From assembly GCF_002214465.1 (NCBI RefSeq), contig NZ_CP015101.1:298502-362501 (forward strand): a stretch of DNA of 64,000 nt, given 5' to 3'. Positions within the stretch are counted from its first letter, which is position 1; every line of letters begins with the position of its first letter. The position numbers were made by a program, and so were the translations under genes. The notes beneath the pieces are model-generated. The model was given only the letters and a program-made list of their open reading frames with translations, had not been told where the DNA came from and made no database searches. The stretch is from Thermococcus barossii (GTDB lineage Archaea > Methanobacteriota_B > Thermococci > Thermococcales > Thermococcaceae). Shown here piece by piece: positions 27,335 through 35,545 of the stretch.

Positions 27335-28713
27335 AAACCCTGATTCTCGCCGGCGGGAAGGGAACGAGGCTGTGGCCCCTTAGCAGGGAGCTGATGCCCA
27401 AGCAGTTCATCAGGATGTTCGATGAGTACTCGCTCTTCCAGAAGACCGTTCAGAGGGCACTTATCTTTTCGAGGCCCGATGAAATCTTCGTGGTTACCAA
27501 CGATATGTACCGTTTCAGGGTTCTCGACGACCTCAGGGAGCTCGGCCTGGAGCTTCCCGAGAACAACATACTCCTCGAGCCACTGGGGAAGAACACCCTG
27601 CCGGCCATATTCTGGGGAATAAAGAGAATCGAAGAGACCTTCGGGGATTCCATAGTCGCGGTGCTCCCCTCTGACCATCTGATAGAGGCCAATGAGAACT
27701 ACATAGAGGCGTTCAGAAATGCCGAGAGACTTGCGAAAAGGTACCTTGTGACCTTCGGCATAAAGCCGACAAAACCACACACCGGCTACGGCTACATAAA
27801 GCCCGGTGAGAGACTTGATGGAGGCTACACCGTGGCTGAGTTCAAGGAGAAGCCGGACCTTGAGACCGCAAAGCGCTACGTCGAGAACAACTACCTCTGG
27901 AACAGCGGAATGTTCATGTTCGACACGGAGGTCTTTACAGAGGAGGTGAAGAAGCACGCCCCCGAGGTCTACGAGGCCTTTGAAGAGGCGAGGGATATCA
28001 GGAAGGCCTATGAGCTTGTTCCGGAAGTTTCCGTTGACTACGGCGTCATGGAGAAAACGGACAGGGCGGCGGTGGTTCCCCTCAATGCCTACTGGAACGA
28101 CCTGGGCAGCTTTGATGCCATCTACGAGGTGATGGAGAAGGACGAGAGCGGAAACGCCGTTAAGGTCGGAGGCAGGAAGGGCTACCACATCGGCGTTAAC
28201 TCAAGAAACAACCTCGTGATGACGAATCGCCTAACGGCCACGGTTGGTGTTGAGGATCTCATAATAATCGACACCGACGACGCCCTGCTCGTCGCGCACC
28301 GGGGCGAGGGCCAGAGGGTAAAGGAGGTCTACAGGCGCCTCAAGGAGATGAAGGATGAGCGTGTCATGGTTCACAGGACTGCGTACAGACCCTGGGGTAG
28401 CTACACTGTCCTGGAGGAGGGGGACAGGTACAAGATAAAGCGCCTCACCGTTCTGCCCGGCAAGAAGCTCTCCCTCCAGATGCACTACCACCGCTCGGAG
28501 CACTGGGTGGTGGTTCGGGGCACCGCAAAGGTTCGCATCGGGGAGAAGGAAATCCTCCTCCGGCCCGGTGAGAGCACCTTTATTCCGGCAGGTGTCGTAC
28601 ACAGGCTTGAGAACCCCGGAAAAGTTGTTCTTGAGGTCATCGAGACCCAGATAGGTGAATACCTGGGTGAGGATGATATAGTTCGCTTTGCGGACGATTT
28701 CGGGAGGGATTGA
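27331..28713 (+). CDS. manC: Bifunctional mannose-1-phosphate guanylyltransferase / mannose-6-phosphate isomerase
   Basis: Two-domain enzyme. The N-terminal nucleotidyltransferase domain (about 1-335) has LAGGKGTRLWPLSRE and GTGYGYIK-like TGYGYIKPGE; it makes GDP-mannose. The C-terminal cupin domain (about 345-460) has LSLQMHYHRSEHWVVVRG and FIPAGVVHRLENPG, the type II PMI signature; it turns fructose-6-phosphate into mannose-6-phosphate. Length 460 aa. Together with pmm it supplies the donor for mpgS. It overlaps mpgP by 4 nt. Confidence 0.95.
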   Translation: MKTLILAGGKGTRLWPLSRELMPKQFIRMFDEYSLFQKTVQRALIFSRPDEIFVVTNDMYRFRVLDDLRELGLELPENNILLEPLGKNTLPAIFWGIKRIEETFGDSIVAVLPSDHLIEANENYIEAFRNAERLAKRYLVTFGIKPTKPHTGYGYIKPGERLDGGYTVAEFKEKPDLETAKRYVENNYLWNSGMFMFDTEVFTEEVKKHAPEVYEAFEEARDIRKAYELVPEVSVDYGVMEKTDRAAVVPLNAYWNDLGSFDAIYEVMEKDESGNAVKVGGRKGYHIGVNSRNNLVMTNRLTATVGVEDLIIIDTDDALLVAHRGEGQRVKEVYRRLKEMKDERVMVHRTAYRPWGSYTVLEEGDRYKIKRLTVLPGKKLSLQMHYHRSEHWVVVRGTAKVRIGEKEILLRPGESTFIPAGVVHRLENPGKVVLEVIETQIGEYLGEDDIVRFADDFGRD

Positions 28714-28715
28714 CG

Positions 28716-29141
28716 ATGGCTGAAGAATCCGAAAAGACGGAAAAGAAGGAGAAGGTCAGGAACTGCGGGGACGAGTGGGAGCGGTTCAGCAGCTCGATAT
28801 CCTCTCTTTCGCTCAGTCTCCTGCCTACGCTGCTCTTCGTTCTCATAATGTCCTACATAATCGTCGTTGGACTTCAGAACGCGGATATAACCTTTACCGT
28901 TCAGGGGCAGGAGGTCACCATAACCTATCCGCAGATAAACATACCCGTCGACTACTCCGCCATAAAGAACGCTGTTATATACCTCTTCGCCGCGATACTG
29001 ATAGGCATCCCCGTACCCCTGCTCTCGGGCAAATGGAAGCCGCTGAAGATACTCGTCTCGCTGATTCAGGCTGGGGCGTTCGTTTACGGACTCTACATAT
29101 TCGTGATGATGATAATCAACTTCGCCAGCGCTCTGATGTGA
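28716..29141 (+). CDS. Small membrane protein of the mannosylglycerate operon
   Basis: 141 aa with a charged N-terminal 30 residues (Lys/Glu-rich) and about three transmembrane helices (roughly 38-58, 88-105 and 112-135). I do not recognise a family. It starts 2 nt after manC behind GGGAGGGA and ends 9 nt before pmm, so it is clearly in the operon. A protein of similar size sits at this place in Pyrococcus, as far as I recall. It could organise the pathway at the membrane or take part in solute movement, but nothing in the sequence shows this. Confidence 0.8.
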   Translation: MAEESEKTEKKEKVRNCGDEWERFSSSISSLSLSLLPTLLFVLIMSYIIVVGLQNADITFTVQGQEVTITYPQINIPVDYSAIKNAVIYLFAAILIGIPVPLLSGKWKPLKILVSLIQAGAFVYGLYIFVMMIINFASALM

Positions 29142-29150
29142 GGTGATAGC

Positions 29151-30521
29151 ATGGGAAGGCTCTTTGGTACCTTCGGCGTCAGGGGGATAGCCAACGAGAT
29201 GATAACGCCAGAGTTCGCCCTGAAGATGGGAATGGCCTTCGGGACGATGCTCAGGAGGGAGGGAAGGAAAAAGCCGCTCGTCGTAGTCGGCAGGGACACG
29301 AGGGTAAGCGGAGAGATGCTGAAGAGTGCATTGATAAGCGGCCTCCTCAGCGTCGGCTGCGACGTCATAGACGTTGGAATAGCTCCAACGCCTGCAATCC
29401 AGTGGGCCACAGCTCACTTCAACGCCGACGGTGGGGCCGTTATAACCGCTTCCCACAATCCACCTGAATACAACGGCATAAAGCTCCTCGAGCCGAACGG
29501 CATGGGGCTGAAGAAGGAGCGCGAAGCGGTCGTTGAGGATGTTTTCTTTAAAGAAGACTTCGACAGGGCCAGCTGGGACGAGATAGGTGAGGTCAGGGAG
29601 GAGGACATCATCAAGCCCTACATCGAGGCGATAAAGGCTCGCGTTGACGTCGAGGCGATAAGGAAGAGGAGGCCCTTCGTGGTCGTGGACACATCCAACG
29701 GCGCCGGCTCTCTAACGCTTCCCTACCTCCTCAGGGAGCTCGGGTGTAAGGTGGTGAGTGTGAACGCCCATCCCGACGGCCACTTCCCCGCGAGAAACCC
29801 CGAGCCCAACGAGGAGAACCTGAGGGGGTTCATGGAGATCGTCAAGGCCCTTGGCGCGGACTTCGGAGTCGCCCAGGACGGCGATGCCGACAGGGCGGTG
29901 TTCATAGACGAGAACGGCAGGTTCATACAGGGTGACAAGAGCTTCGCGCTCGTTGCCGATGCCGTTCTGAGAGAGAACGGCGGTGGGCTTCTCGTTACCA
30001 CGATAGCGACCTCGAACCTGCTCGATGATGTAGCGAGTAAGAACAACGCGGAAGTGCTGAGGACGAAGGTCGGGGACTTAATCGTCGCAAGGGCCTTGCT
30101 TGAGCACGGCGGAACCATCGGCGGCGAGGAGAACGGAGGAGTAATCTTCCCGGACTTCGTCCTCGGCAGGGACGGGGCGATGACAACGGCAAAGATAGTC
30201 GAGATTTTTGCAAAGTCGGGCAAGAAGTTCAGCGAGCTGATTGATGAGCTTCCGAAATACTACCAGTTCAAAACGAAGAAGCACGTTGAGGGCGACAGGA
30301 AGGCGATAGTGGCCAGGGTGGCGGAACTCGCTGAAAAGAATGGTTACAGGGTGGACACCACCGACGGAACCAAAATTCTCTTCGAGGACGGCTGGGTACT
30401 CGTGAGGGCCAGCGGAACGGAGCCGATAATCAGGGTCTTCAGCGAGGCGAAGCGCGAGGAGAAAGCCAAAGAGTACCTTGGGCTCGGGCTGGAGCTTCTG
30501 GAGAGTGTGCTGAAGGAGTAG
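29151..30521 (+). CDS. pmm: Phosphomannomutase / phosphoglucomutase
   Basis: Alpha-D-phosphohexomutase that turns mannose-6-phosphate into mannose-1-phosphate. Four-domain protein of 456 aa with the phosphoserine loop VITASHNPPEYNG (S101), the Mg loop AQDGDADRAVF, the sugar-binding GGEENGGVIF, and the phosphate-binding RASGTEPIIRVF near the C-terminus. GAGGTGATAGC precedes the ATG. Its last 83 nt overlap the 3' end of the convergent nikO gene. Confidence 0.95.
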   Translation: MGRLFGTFGVRGIANEMITPEFALKMGMAFGTMLRREGRKKPLVVVGRDTRVSGEMLKSALISGLLSVGCDVIDVGIAPTPAIQWATAHFNADGGAVITASHNPPEYNGIKLLEPNGMGLKKEREAVVEDVFFKEDFDRASWDEIGEVREEDIIKPYIEAIKARVDVEAIRKRRPFVVVDTSNGAGSLTLPYLLRELGCKVVSVNAHPDGHFPARNPEPNEENLRGFMEIVKALGADFGVAQDGDADRAVFIDENGRFIQGDKSFALVADAVLRENGGGLLVTTIATSNLLDDVASKNNAEVLRTKVGDLIVARALLEHGGTIGGEENGGVIFPDFVLGRDGAMTTAKIVEIFAKSGKKFSELIDELPKYYQFKTKKHVEGDRKAIVARVAELAEKNGYRVDTTDGTKILFEDGWVLVRASGTEPIIRVFSEAKREEKAKEYLGLGLELLESVLKE

Positions 30522-31311
30522 TCTTCTTCCACTCTTTTAGTATTTTCATCGCTTCCTCTGTGCTTCTTGGAAGTGGCAGGCCAAGGCTCAGGAACAGTTC
30601 TACCAGTGGTGGGACATCCAGATTGTGCTCTCTAAGGAGCTCTGGATTTCCAAGTATCTCTTCAGGAGTTCCGACTGTGATAATCCTTCCGCGGTCCATA
30701 AGGGCTATCCTGTCGCAGAGCGAGAGGTAATCGGCCTCGTGGGAAGCAAGGATGACGGTTTTCCCCTCGCCCTTCAGTTCGAGTATGAGCTCCCGCATCA
30801 GTCTCTTGCCCCTGAAGTCGAGGTTGGCGAAGGGTTCGTCAAATACTATTATCTGTGGCTTCATGGCAAGGACTGTGGCTATCGCTATCCTCTTCTTTTC
30901 CCCGAAGCTGAGCTCCTTCGTTTCCCGGTTCGCATATTCTGCCATGCCTACTTTGTCAAGCGCCCACATAACGCGTTCTTCGAGCTCCTTTCCCCTGAGG
31001 CCGAGGTTGTAAGGGCCGAATGCAACGTCCTCAAAGACGGTCGGCGAGAACAGCTGGTCGTTGGGGTCCTGAAAGACTATGCCAACTTGTCTCCTGACAT
31101 CTTTTGGCCTTTTTACAGGATCGAGGCCGTCCACAAGGATTCTGCCTTTTTTGGGAGTGAGAATTCCGTTGAAGTGGAGGAGCAGAGTGCTCTTTCCGGC
31201 TCCGTTGGGGCCAAGGAATCCGAAGAGTTCTCCCTTCTCAATCGCGAGGTTTATTCCCCTCAGCACTTCACTGTCGGAGTAGGAGAAGTAAAGGTCTCTC
31301 AGCTCTATCAT
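30439..31311 (-). CDS. nikO: ECF transporter ATPase NikO/CbiO
   Basis: ATPase of the nickel/cobalt ECF transporter. Walker A GPNGAGKST, Q-loop VFQDPNDQ, signature LSFGEKKRI and Walker B IIVFDEPFANLD are intact. Length 290 aa. The ATG at 31311 overlaps the stop of the permease gene by 4 nt. The last 28 or so residues, after KILKEWKK, are coded on the strand opposite the end of pmm and look unlike the family (Ser/Pro/Ala/Arg-rich), so an ancestral stop may have been lost. Confidence 0.92.
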   Translation of the reverse strand: MIELRDLYFSYSDSEVLRGINLAIEKGELFGFLGPNGAGKSTLLLHFNGILTPKKGRILVDGLDPVKRPKDVRRQVGIVFQDPNDQLFSPTVFEDVAFGPYNLGLRGKELEERVMWALDKVGMAEYANRETKELSFGEKKRIAIATVLAMKPQIIVFDEPFANLDFRGKRLMRELILELKGEGKTVILASHEADYLSLCDRIALMDRGRIITVGTPEEILGNPELLREHNLDVPPLVELFLSLGLPLPRSTEEAMKILKEWKKTTPSAHSPEAPARAQGTLWLSPRASPR

Positions 31312-31967
31312 AGCAGCAGTCCCCCCAGAGCGAGAAGGGCAAGTGTTGCGGTCCAAACACTCGGCTTCGGTTCCTCAAGGCGCGGGAACTCCCCGAAGCC
31401 CCTCGCCAGCATAGCCCGGTATATCCTCCCGTTCCTGAGGTAAGCCCTGACGAATATCTCGCCGATGAGGGAGCCGAGCTTTTTGTAGTATTCCTCCTTC
31501 CCGATCCCAAAGGCCCTTGAGTCGAGGGCGCGCTTCATTCTCGTTGCCTCGTCCACGAAAATGTCGAGGTAGCGATAGGTGAAGGCCAAAGTCAGGGTGA
31601 GTATCCGCGGGAACCTCAAGGATTCCATCTCGGCGAGTATCCTGGAGAAGCCCACCGAGCTGGTCACGACCACGGCCGTTCCGGCGGAGAGGAATGCCTT
31701 TCCAAGGAGCATGAAAAACGAGTGGATTCCCTCATGGGTTATCGGCCCGATAGGGGTCTCTAAGATTGCTTGTCCCGGATTGAAGAGCGCCATGATAAAC
31801 AGAAGCCCTTCGAAGCCGAGGAGGAAGCCGAGCTTTTTGAAAACACCCCTCTTTGGCCTCATTGTGAGCACAACGACAAGGAAAAGGAGCCCAAAATAGG
31901 CTAACTCTGTGAGGCTCTTTCTCGTTACGACCCCAATCGCGTAAAGGAAAATGAAGGGCAGATACAC
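31308..31967 (-). CDS. nikQ: ECF transporter transmembrane component NikQ/CbiQ
   Basis: Membrane subunit that couples the ATPase to the substrate-binding NikM. 219 aa with about five to six helices and the cytoplasmic coupling sequences of the family (MKRALDSRAFG and YRAMLARGFG, the two Ala-Arg-Gly motifs). The frame is open to a TTG at 32012, inside nikN. I prefer the GTG at 31967, 1 nt after the nikN stop and 6 nt after GGGTG; a GTG at 31976 is also possible. Confidence 0.88.
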   Translation of the reverse strand: MYLPFIFLYAIGVVTRKSLTELAYFGLLFLVVVLTMRPKRGVFKKLGFLLGFEGLLFIMALFNPGQAILETPIGPITHEGIHSFFMLLGKAFLSAGTAVVVTSSVGFSRILAEMESLRFPRILTLTLAFTYRYLDIFVDEATRMKRALDSRAFGIGKEEYYKKLGSLIGEIFVRAYLRNGRIYRAMLARGFGEFPRLEEPKPSVWTATLALLALGGLLL

Positions 31968-31968
31968 C

Positions 31969-32217
31969 TCAGGCACCCTTTGCAAGCTTTGCCAAACCGT
32001 AGCCGACTCCAAACGCCAGTGCTATGCCAAGCAGACCCATCACAACGCTCTGGCCCCAGGTTTCCCCGTAATCAAGGGGAGCGTGGTAAACCGGGTTCTC
32101 CTCAAGGCCGACTTTCTCCATAGTGGCTTCGAGTCCATCCGGATTGCTTGAAGCCAGCGGCAGCACAAGCGCCAGTACGACGGCTATAACTACCAGCCCT
32201 TTGAAAACCGTTCTCAT
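31969..32217 (-). CDS. nikN: NikN/CbiN-like small membrane subunit (PDGLE-type)
   Basis: 82 aa with two hydrophobic segments joined by an outer loop containing PDGLEATMEKVG, the PDGLE signature of the nickel-system partner NikN, and a C-terminal YGLAKLAKG tail. It assists NikM in metal uptake. The PDGLE motif favours nickel over cobalt for this transporter. It overlaps nikM by 4 nt. Confidence 0.88.
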   Translation of the reverse strand: MRTVFKGLVVIAVVLALVLPLASSNPDGLEATMEKVGLEENPVYHAPLDYGETWGQSVVMGLLGIALAFGVGYGLAKLAKGA

Positions 32218-32828
32218 GCAGGCACCCCCTCCACCGATGGAAGCTTTGCTCTCACGGCGTAGACTATCAGGACGGTGAGTACGGCCTCGCCGATTCCGAT
32301 TATCGAGTGGTAGCCAACCATTAGGGTGAGGACTTTAAGGAACGGAAGGCTGTGGCTGAGGCCTATCTCGACCGATGCGAGGGCAGCTCCAAGAACGACG
32401 GAGAGCCAGGCAGCAAAGCCCATGGCAAAGGTTTCGTTGAGGGACTTGAGTCTAGTGTAGAGGCCGTAGCCTATGAAAGCCCCAATCAGCCCCATGTTGA
32501 GGATGTTTGCACCTATTGCAGTTATCCCGCCGTCTCCAAAGAGGAGCGTCTGTATGAGAAGAACCGCGGTCATGACTATTACTGCCGCGTAGGGTCCAAG
32601 CATTATTGCAACTAGAGTTGCCCCCAGCAGGTGTCCGCTGACGCCTCCTATTATCGGGAAGTTTACCATCTGGGCAGCAAAGATTCCGGCAGCGAAGAGG
32701 CCCAAGAGGGGGATCTTCTCCTCCGGGAAATCCTTCAGTTTCCGTACCGCGTAGGCTATTCCGGCTATCGTTATTGCGTAGGTTATTGCTATCACGGGAG
32801 TGCTCAACAGTCCGTCCGGAATATGCAA
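32214..32828 (-). CDS. nikM: ECF transporter substrate-binding subunit NikM/CbiM
   Basis: 204 aa integral membrane S-component with about seven helices; GVSGHLLGA is the conserved inner His region. The true N-terminus decides the function: NikM/CbiM needs Met-His-Ile-Pro-Asp-Gly so that the amino group and His2 bind the metal. This arises only if the TTG at 32828 is the start, and GAGGAGGTG lies 6 nt before it. The GTG at 32837 is part of that ribosome site and would bury the His at position 5, so I reject it. A TATA-like ttttaaaaac lies at about 32891-32900, with a SurR motif behind. Confidence 0.93.
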   Translation of the reverse strand: MHIPDGLLSTPVIAITYAITIAGIAYAVRKLKDFPEEKIPLLGLFAAGIFAAQMVNFPIIGGVSGHLLGATLVAIMLGPYAAVIVMTAVLLIQTLLFGDGGITAIGANILNMGLIGAFIGYGLYTRLKSLNETFAMGFAAWLSVVLGAALASVEIGLSHSLPFLKVLTLMVGYHSIIGIGEAVLTVLIVYAVRAKLPSVEGVPA

Positions 32829-32911
32829 CTTAAACACCTCCTCGGTTTTTGTGTTATCAACTGAATAAAAAGTAACACGAAATAAAAGTGTTTTTAAAAC
32901 CGCGTATTACC

Positions 32912-32928
32912 AACCAAAGGTTGAGAAC
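32912..32928 (-). promoter_or_regulatory. Perfect SurR motif upstream of the nikMNQO operon
   Basis: The minus strand reads GTTCTCAACCTTTGGTT, an exact GTTn3AACn5GTT, about 11 bp upstream of the operon's TATA-like box (32891-32900). This matches the arrangement at hypC and hypA and suggests that nickel import is switched on with hydrogenase production. Confidence 0.8.
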
Positions 32929-32969
32929 AGCGGTTGTGATATCCAGTCATGGAAAAAAATAGAACGGGC

Positions 32970-33770
32970 TCAGAGGTACCCCCTGTCTTCCTCCTCCGGG
33001 GCCGGTGGCATCTGCTGCTCCAGCATCGCCCTCTGCATCTCCTGGACCTTCCGGAGTATCTCCTCCGTCTCCTTGGCGCGCTCCTCAAGTGCTGTCATGT
33101 CGAGCTCAAGGCCGAGTATCTTGGTAACGGCCAGGAGGACGGATTTTGCCGCCTTGGCGTCGACGATGTAGCCAAGGCTCTCGCCGAGCAGGCTTACCCC
33201 GAACATCGAGCGGAGCTTGCCCATACCGAGGAGCAGTCCGGCGGCACCGACTATAGCACCGCCTTCGTCCTCGCGCCAGATAACCTCGACCTGACAGCCC
33301 TCAAGCTTTTTCTGGTAGTACTCCACCAGCTCCTCGTGGGTCACCGCAGCAAGGACCCTCGGCTCCCCCTGGAGCTCGGGCACCTGGTAGCCGCCCATTG
33401 TGATTATCTCCCTGACCCCGAACTCGCTCACGAAGTCCAGCATCTTTCCAACGACCTCGAAGTGACCGGGGCTGTCCGTTGGCGGAACCTGCTGGTCGCC
33501 GGTGATGATTATGATGTCCCGGCCGTTCTCGTTCGGGTTCTTCCAGTAGTAGAATTCGTTCTTCATCAGCTCGACGACGGAGTTCTTCTTTATGAGAACC
33601 TGGTGCATGAAGTGCGGCGAGTAAAGCTCGGCGAACTTGACCGCGTTGAGTTCCTGAATGAGGTGCTCAGCGGCGAGCTTTCCGACCAGCCCTATACCAG
33701 GCAGGCCCTCTATGAAAACGGGGTCTCTGAGCTGGGGCCTCTCATAGACGTGAATGACTGACTCCTTCAT
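32970..33770 (-). CDS. PAC2-family proteasome assembly chaperone homologue
   Basis: 266 aa. It has the family opening DPVFIEGLPGIGLVGKLAAEHL, then IIIITGDQQVP and IITMGGYQVPE. The C-terminal 40 residues are a charged helix (ALEERAKETEEILRKVQEM) followed by a Gln/Pro/Glu tail ending in GYL. A C-terminal hydrophobic-Tyr-X type ending is used by proteasome activators to dock on the 20S core, so the final YL is suggestive. The ATG at 33770 follows GGGAGTGAT, 1 nt after the nop10 stop. Confidence 0.88.
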   Translation of the reverse strand: MKESVIHVYERPQLRDPVFIEGLPGIGLVGKLAAEHLIQELNAVKFAELYSPHFMHQVLIKKNSVVELMKNEFYYWKNPNENGRDIIIITGDQQVPPTDSPGHFEVVGKMLDFVSEFGVREIITMGGYQVPELQGEPRVLAAVTHEELVEYYQKKLEGCQVEVIWREDEGGAIVGAAGLLLGMGKLRSMFGVSLLGESLGYIVDAKAAKSVLLAVTKILGLELDMTALEERAKETEEILRKVQEMQRAMLEQQMPPAPEEEDRGYL

Positions 33771-33771
33771 A

Positions 33772-33951
33772 TCACTCCCTCCCGACAATGCCCAGCTGCT
33801 CGCGCTTCAGCCTCCTTCTGTACTCCCCGTAGGGATCCTCCGGCGAGAAGCGCGGCGGATGGGCTACCTTTGTTTTAGCCCCGCAGACCGGACAGATTTC
33901 CTTGAGGGTGTAGCGCCCGCATTCGGGACACTTTCTTATCCGGAACCTCAT
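33772..33951 (-). CDS. nop10: H/ACA RNP subunit Nop10
   Basis: 59 aa, found by reading the gap between the PAC2 and eIF2-alpha genes. It begins MRFRIRKCPECGRYTLKEIC and carries the zinc-ribbon Cys pattern CPEC...CPVCG, followed by VAHPPRFSPEDPYGEYRR, the helix that binds the pseudouridine synthase Cbf5. It supports tRNA/rRNA pseudouridylation guided by H/ACA RNAs. The start overlaps the eIF2-alpha stop by 4 nt, and the stop is 1 nt from the PAC2 gene, so the three are co-transcribed. Confidence 0.96.
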   Translation of the reverse strand: MRFRIRKCPECGRYTLKEICPVCGAKTKVAHPPRFSPEDPYGEYRRRLKREQLGIVGRE

Positions 33952-34775
33952 GCCCCTCTCCTCTTTATCTTCTTGATTCTCTTCTCCTTTCTGATGAGTG
34001 TCGCTTCACCACCCGCCTCCTTTATGACTCGCAGTATCTCTTCGGCTATGTCCTCAAGAACCTCCTCGGCCTTGTAGTAGTCCGGGGCTGTTATGTCTAT
34101 TCTGTACCTCGGAGCGCCCTGATAGGAGAACTTGACCTCTATATCCTTCTCCTCGTTGGCCCGATCTCTCGCCCTTATAAGGGCCTCCTTGATAATCTCG
34201 ACTCCGTTTGGACTCGGGACGGTTATCTCGAACTCCGCATCTATGGTAACGGTCGGAATCTCTACGTAGGCTTCGATAATGGGCTTGAGCGCCTCAATCC
34301 ACTCGTCGCTGATGAGTCCCTTGAGAACCTCCATCCCGTTCTGGGCCGCGTCTTCGAAGGCGGCATAGACTTCTCCGTACTCCTCCTCGAGGGGAACCCA
34401 GACCTCGCGCCAGGCCGCCTCGAAGTCCTTACCAATCTTCTCAGCCGCCATCTTGAGCAGGTTCTCGGCCTTCTGGGCGCGCTTGTACTCCTGGAGCTTG
34501 GCCTTCCTCTGCTGCTGGTTGACGCGCTTGAGGCTCAGGTCGATGTGCCCCTTGCTGGGGTCAACCCGGATGACTTTGGCGACTATCTTCTGGCCCTCCT
34601 TCACGTAGTCCCTGATGTTCTTGACCCACGTGGAGGCAACCTCACTTATGTGCATGAACCCCTCCTTGCCCGGATACTCGTCAAGCTTGAGGAACGCACC
34701 GTAAGGGTGAATGCTCTTCACGGTGGCAACCACAAACTCTCCCTCTTCAGGGTACTCTTTGGCTTTCCTCGGCAT
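33948..34775 (-). CDS. Translation initiation factor aIF2 subunit alpha
   Basis: 275 aa. An N-terminal S1/OB domain (about 10-85; FVVATVKSIHPYGAFLKL and GFMHISEVASTWVKNIRDYVKEG) is followed by a helical domain and a C-terminal alpha/beta domain (about 175-265). It is part of the heterotrimer that brings initiator tRNA to the ribosome. GAGGTGGTTAAA precedes the ATG at 34775. The gene has its own TATA-like tatttaaag (about 34823-34832) after the rps27e stop and hairpin. The order eIF2-alpha-nop10-PAC2 is common in archaea. Confidence 0.95.
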   Translation of the reverse strand: MPRKAKEYPEEGEFVVATVKSIHPYGAFLKLDEYPGKEGFMHISEVASTWVKNIRDYVKEGQKIVAKVIRVDPSKGHIDLSLKRVNQQQRKAKLQEYKRAQKAENLLKMAAEKIGKDFEAAWREVWVPLEEEYGEVYAAFEDAAQNGMEVLKGLISDEWIEALKPIIEAYVEIPTVTIDAEFEITVPSPNGVEIIKEALIRARDRANEEKDIEVKFSYQGAPRYRIDITAPDYYKAEEVLEDIAEEILRVIKEAGGEATLIRKEKRIKKIKRRGA

Positions 34776-34842
34776 TTTAACCACCTCAAAATTTTCTCTG
34801 CCGGGGTAAGTTACGAAAAGAGGTATTTAAAGTTTAGCAGAA

Positions 34843-34860
34843 GCCTCCGGACACGGAGGC
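34843..34860 (-). terminator. GC hairpin after rps27e
   Basis: Perfect 7-bp stem GCCTCCG/CGGAGGC with a 4-nt loop, 17 nt after the rps27e stop in the direction of transcription. It is not followed by a strong T run, so it may be a weak terminator or an mRNA 3' stabiliser. The eIF2-alpha promoter begins just beyond it. Confidence 0.5.
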
Positions 34861-34876
34861 AAAGGAAAGAAAAGGT

Positions 34877-35074
34877 TCACTCAAGAACCTCGAGTATCTT
34901 GGCCTTGATGACGCCCTTTCCGCCGGTCGGCTCGACGAGGGTAGCACCGCAGACGAGGCAGCGGACGGTCGTTGCAGGGTTGCTGAAGACTATCTGCTCG
35001 TTGCCGCAGTCTATGCACTTGACGCGGAGGAACCTGCTCCTCGGCATCGGAATGAGGTTCTTCGGGAGCGCCAT
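34877..35074 (-). CDS. Ribosomal protein eS27 (S27e)
   Basis: 65 aa small-subunit protein with one C4 zinc ribbon (CIDCG...CLVCG) and the family pattern [17 protein letters not shown]. It starts 3 nt after rpl44e, as is usual in archaea. The gene pair and the following translation factor genes form a translation block. Complete, with no anomaly seen. Confidence 0.96.
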   Translation of the reverse strand: MALPKNLIPMPRSRFLRVKCIDCGNEQIVFSNPATTVRCLVCGATLVEPTGGKGVIKAKILEVLE

Positions 35075-35077
35075 GCT

Positions 35078-35362
35078 TCACACCTCCACCAGCTCGAACT
35101 TCTTAACGCGGAAGCCCTGTCCCCTGGTGTGGGCCTTGCCGCACACGGTGCACCTAAACCTGAGGTCGAGCTTCTTGACCGGCTTCTCCCTTCCGGCCGG
35201 GTTCGGCCTCGGGAAACCGCGGTAACCCTTCATGATTCTCCTAAAGCGTCTCTGACCCTGGCTGAGCTCGCTCCTCGGCCTCTTCTTGACCTTCTCGACC
35301 TTGTGGATGGTGTGCTTCTTACAGTAGGGGCAGTAAGTTCTTATCTGCTTCGGATACTTCAT
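35078..35362 (-). CDS. Ribosomal protein eL42 (L44e)
   Basis: 94 aa large-subunit protein with a zinc ribbon ([11 protein letters not shown] near the N-terminus and CTVCGKAH near the C-terminus) and a basic middle ([17 protein letters not shown]). GAGGTGAGAGA precedes the ATG. The nearest TATA-like box (tttttaaag) is at about 35470-35480, leaving an unusually long GC-rich leader of about 90 nt that could fold. Confidence 0.96.
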   Translation of the reverse strand: MKYPKQIRTYCPYCKKHTIHKVEKVKKRPRSELSQGQRRFRRIMKGYRGFPRPNPAGREKPVKKLDLRFRCTVCGKAHTRGQGFRVKKFELVEV

Positions 35363-35369
35363 TCTCTCA

Positions 35370-35469
35370 CCTCCACGCAGAGGCCCGGTGGGTTCCTACT
35401 CGCCCCAGCCTCGGACACCCCCGAGCCGTGAGGCATGATAGTGCCTGCAGGCATCGGTAAGCGTGAGGC
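35370..35469 (-). promoter_or_regulatory. Long GC-rich leader upstream of rpl44e
   Basis: Between the TATA-like box at about 35470-35480 and the rpl44e ATG there are about 90 transcribed bases. They hold the palindrome TGCCTGCAGGCA (35442-35453), a CTCGG/CCGAG stem (35410-35425), and a short CCTC/GAGG pairing (35370-35383) that would cover the ribosome binding site. Most Thermococcales leaders are short, so this may be a regulatory leader for ribosomal protein synthesis or hold a small RNA. Folding was judged by eye only. Confidence 0.4.
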
Positions 35470-35545
35470 TTTAAAAAAGTTTTGCGGACTGAACCAAAAC
35501 ATTTAAATAACAAAAAGTTATTAAACGTTCCGGGAGGTGAGGGCC

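Noticed and set aside
32923-32937. A second, plus-strand reading of the SurR motif (GTTGAGAAC then GTT)
   Set aside because: The distance to the last GTT is 4 nt instead of 5; the minus-strand reading is exact and better placed.
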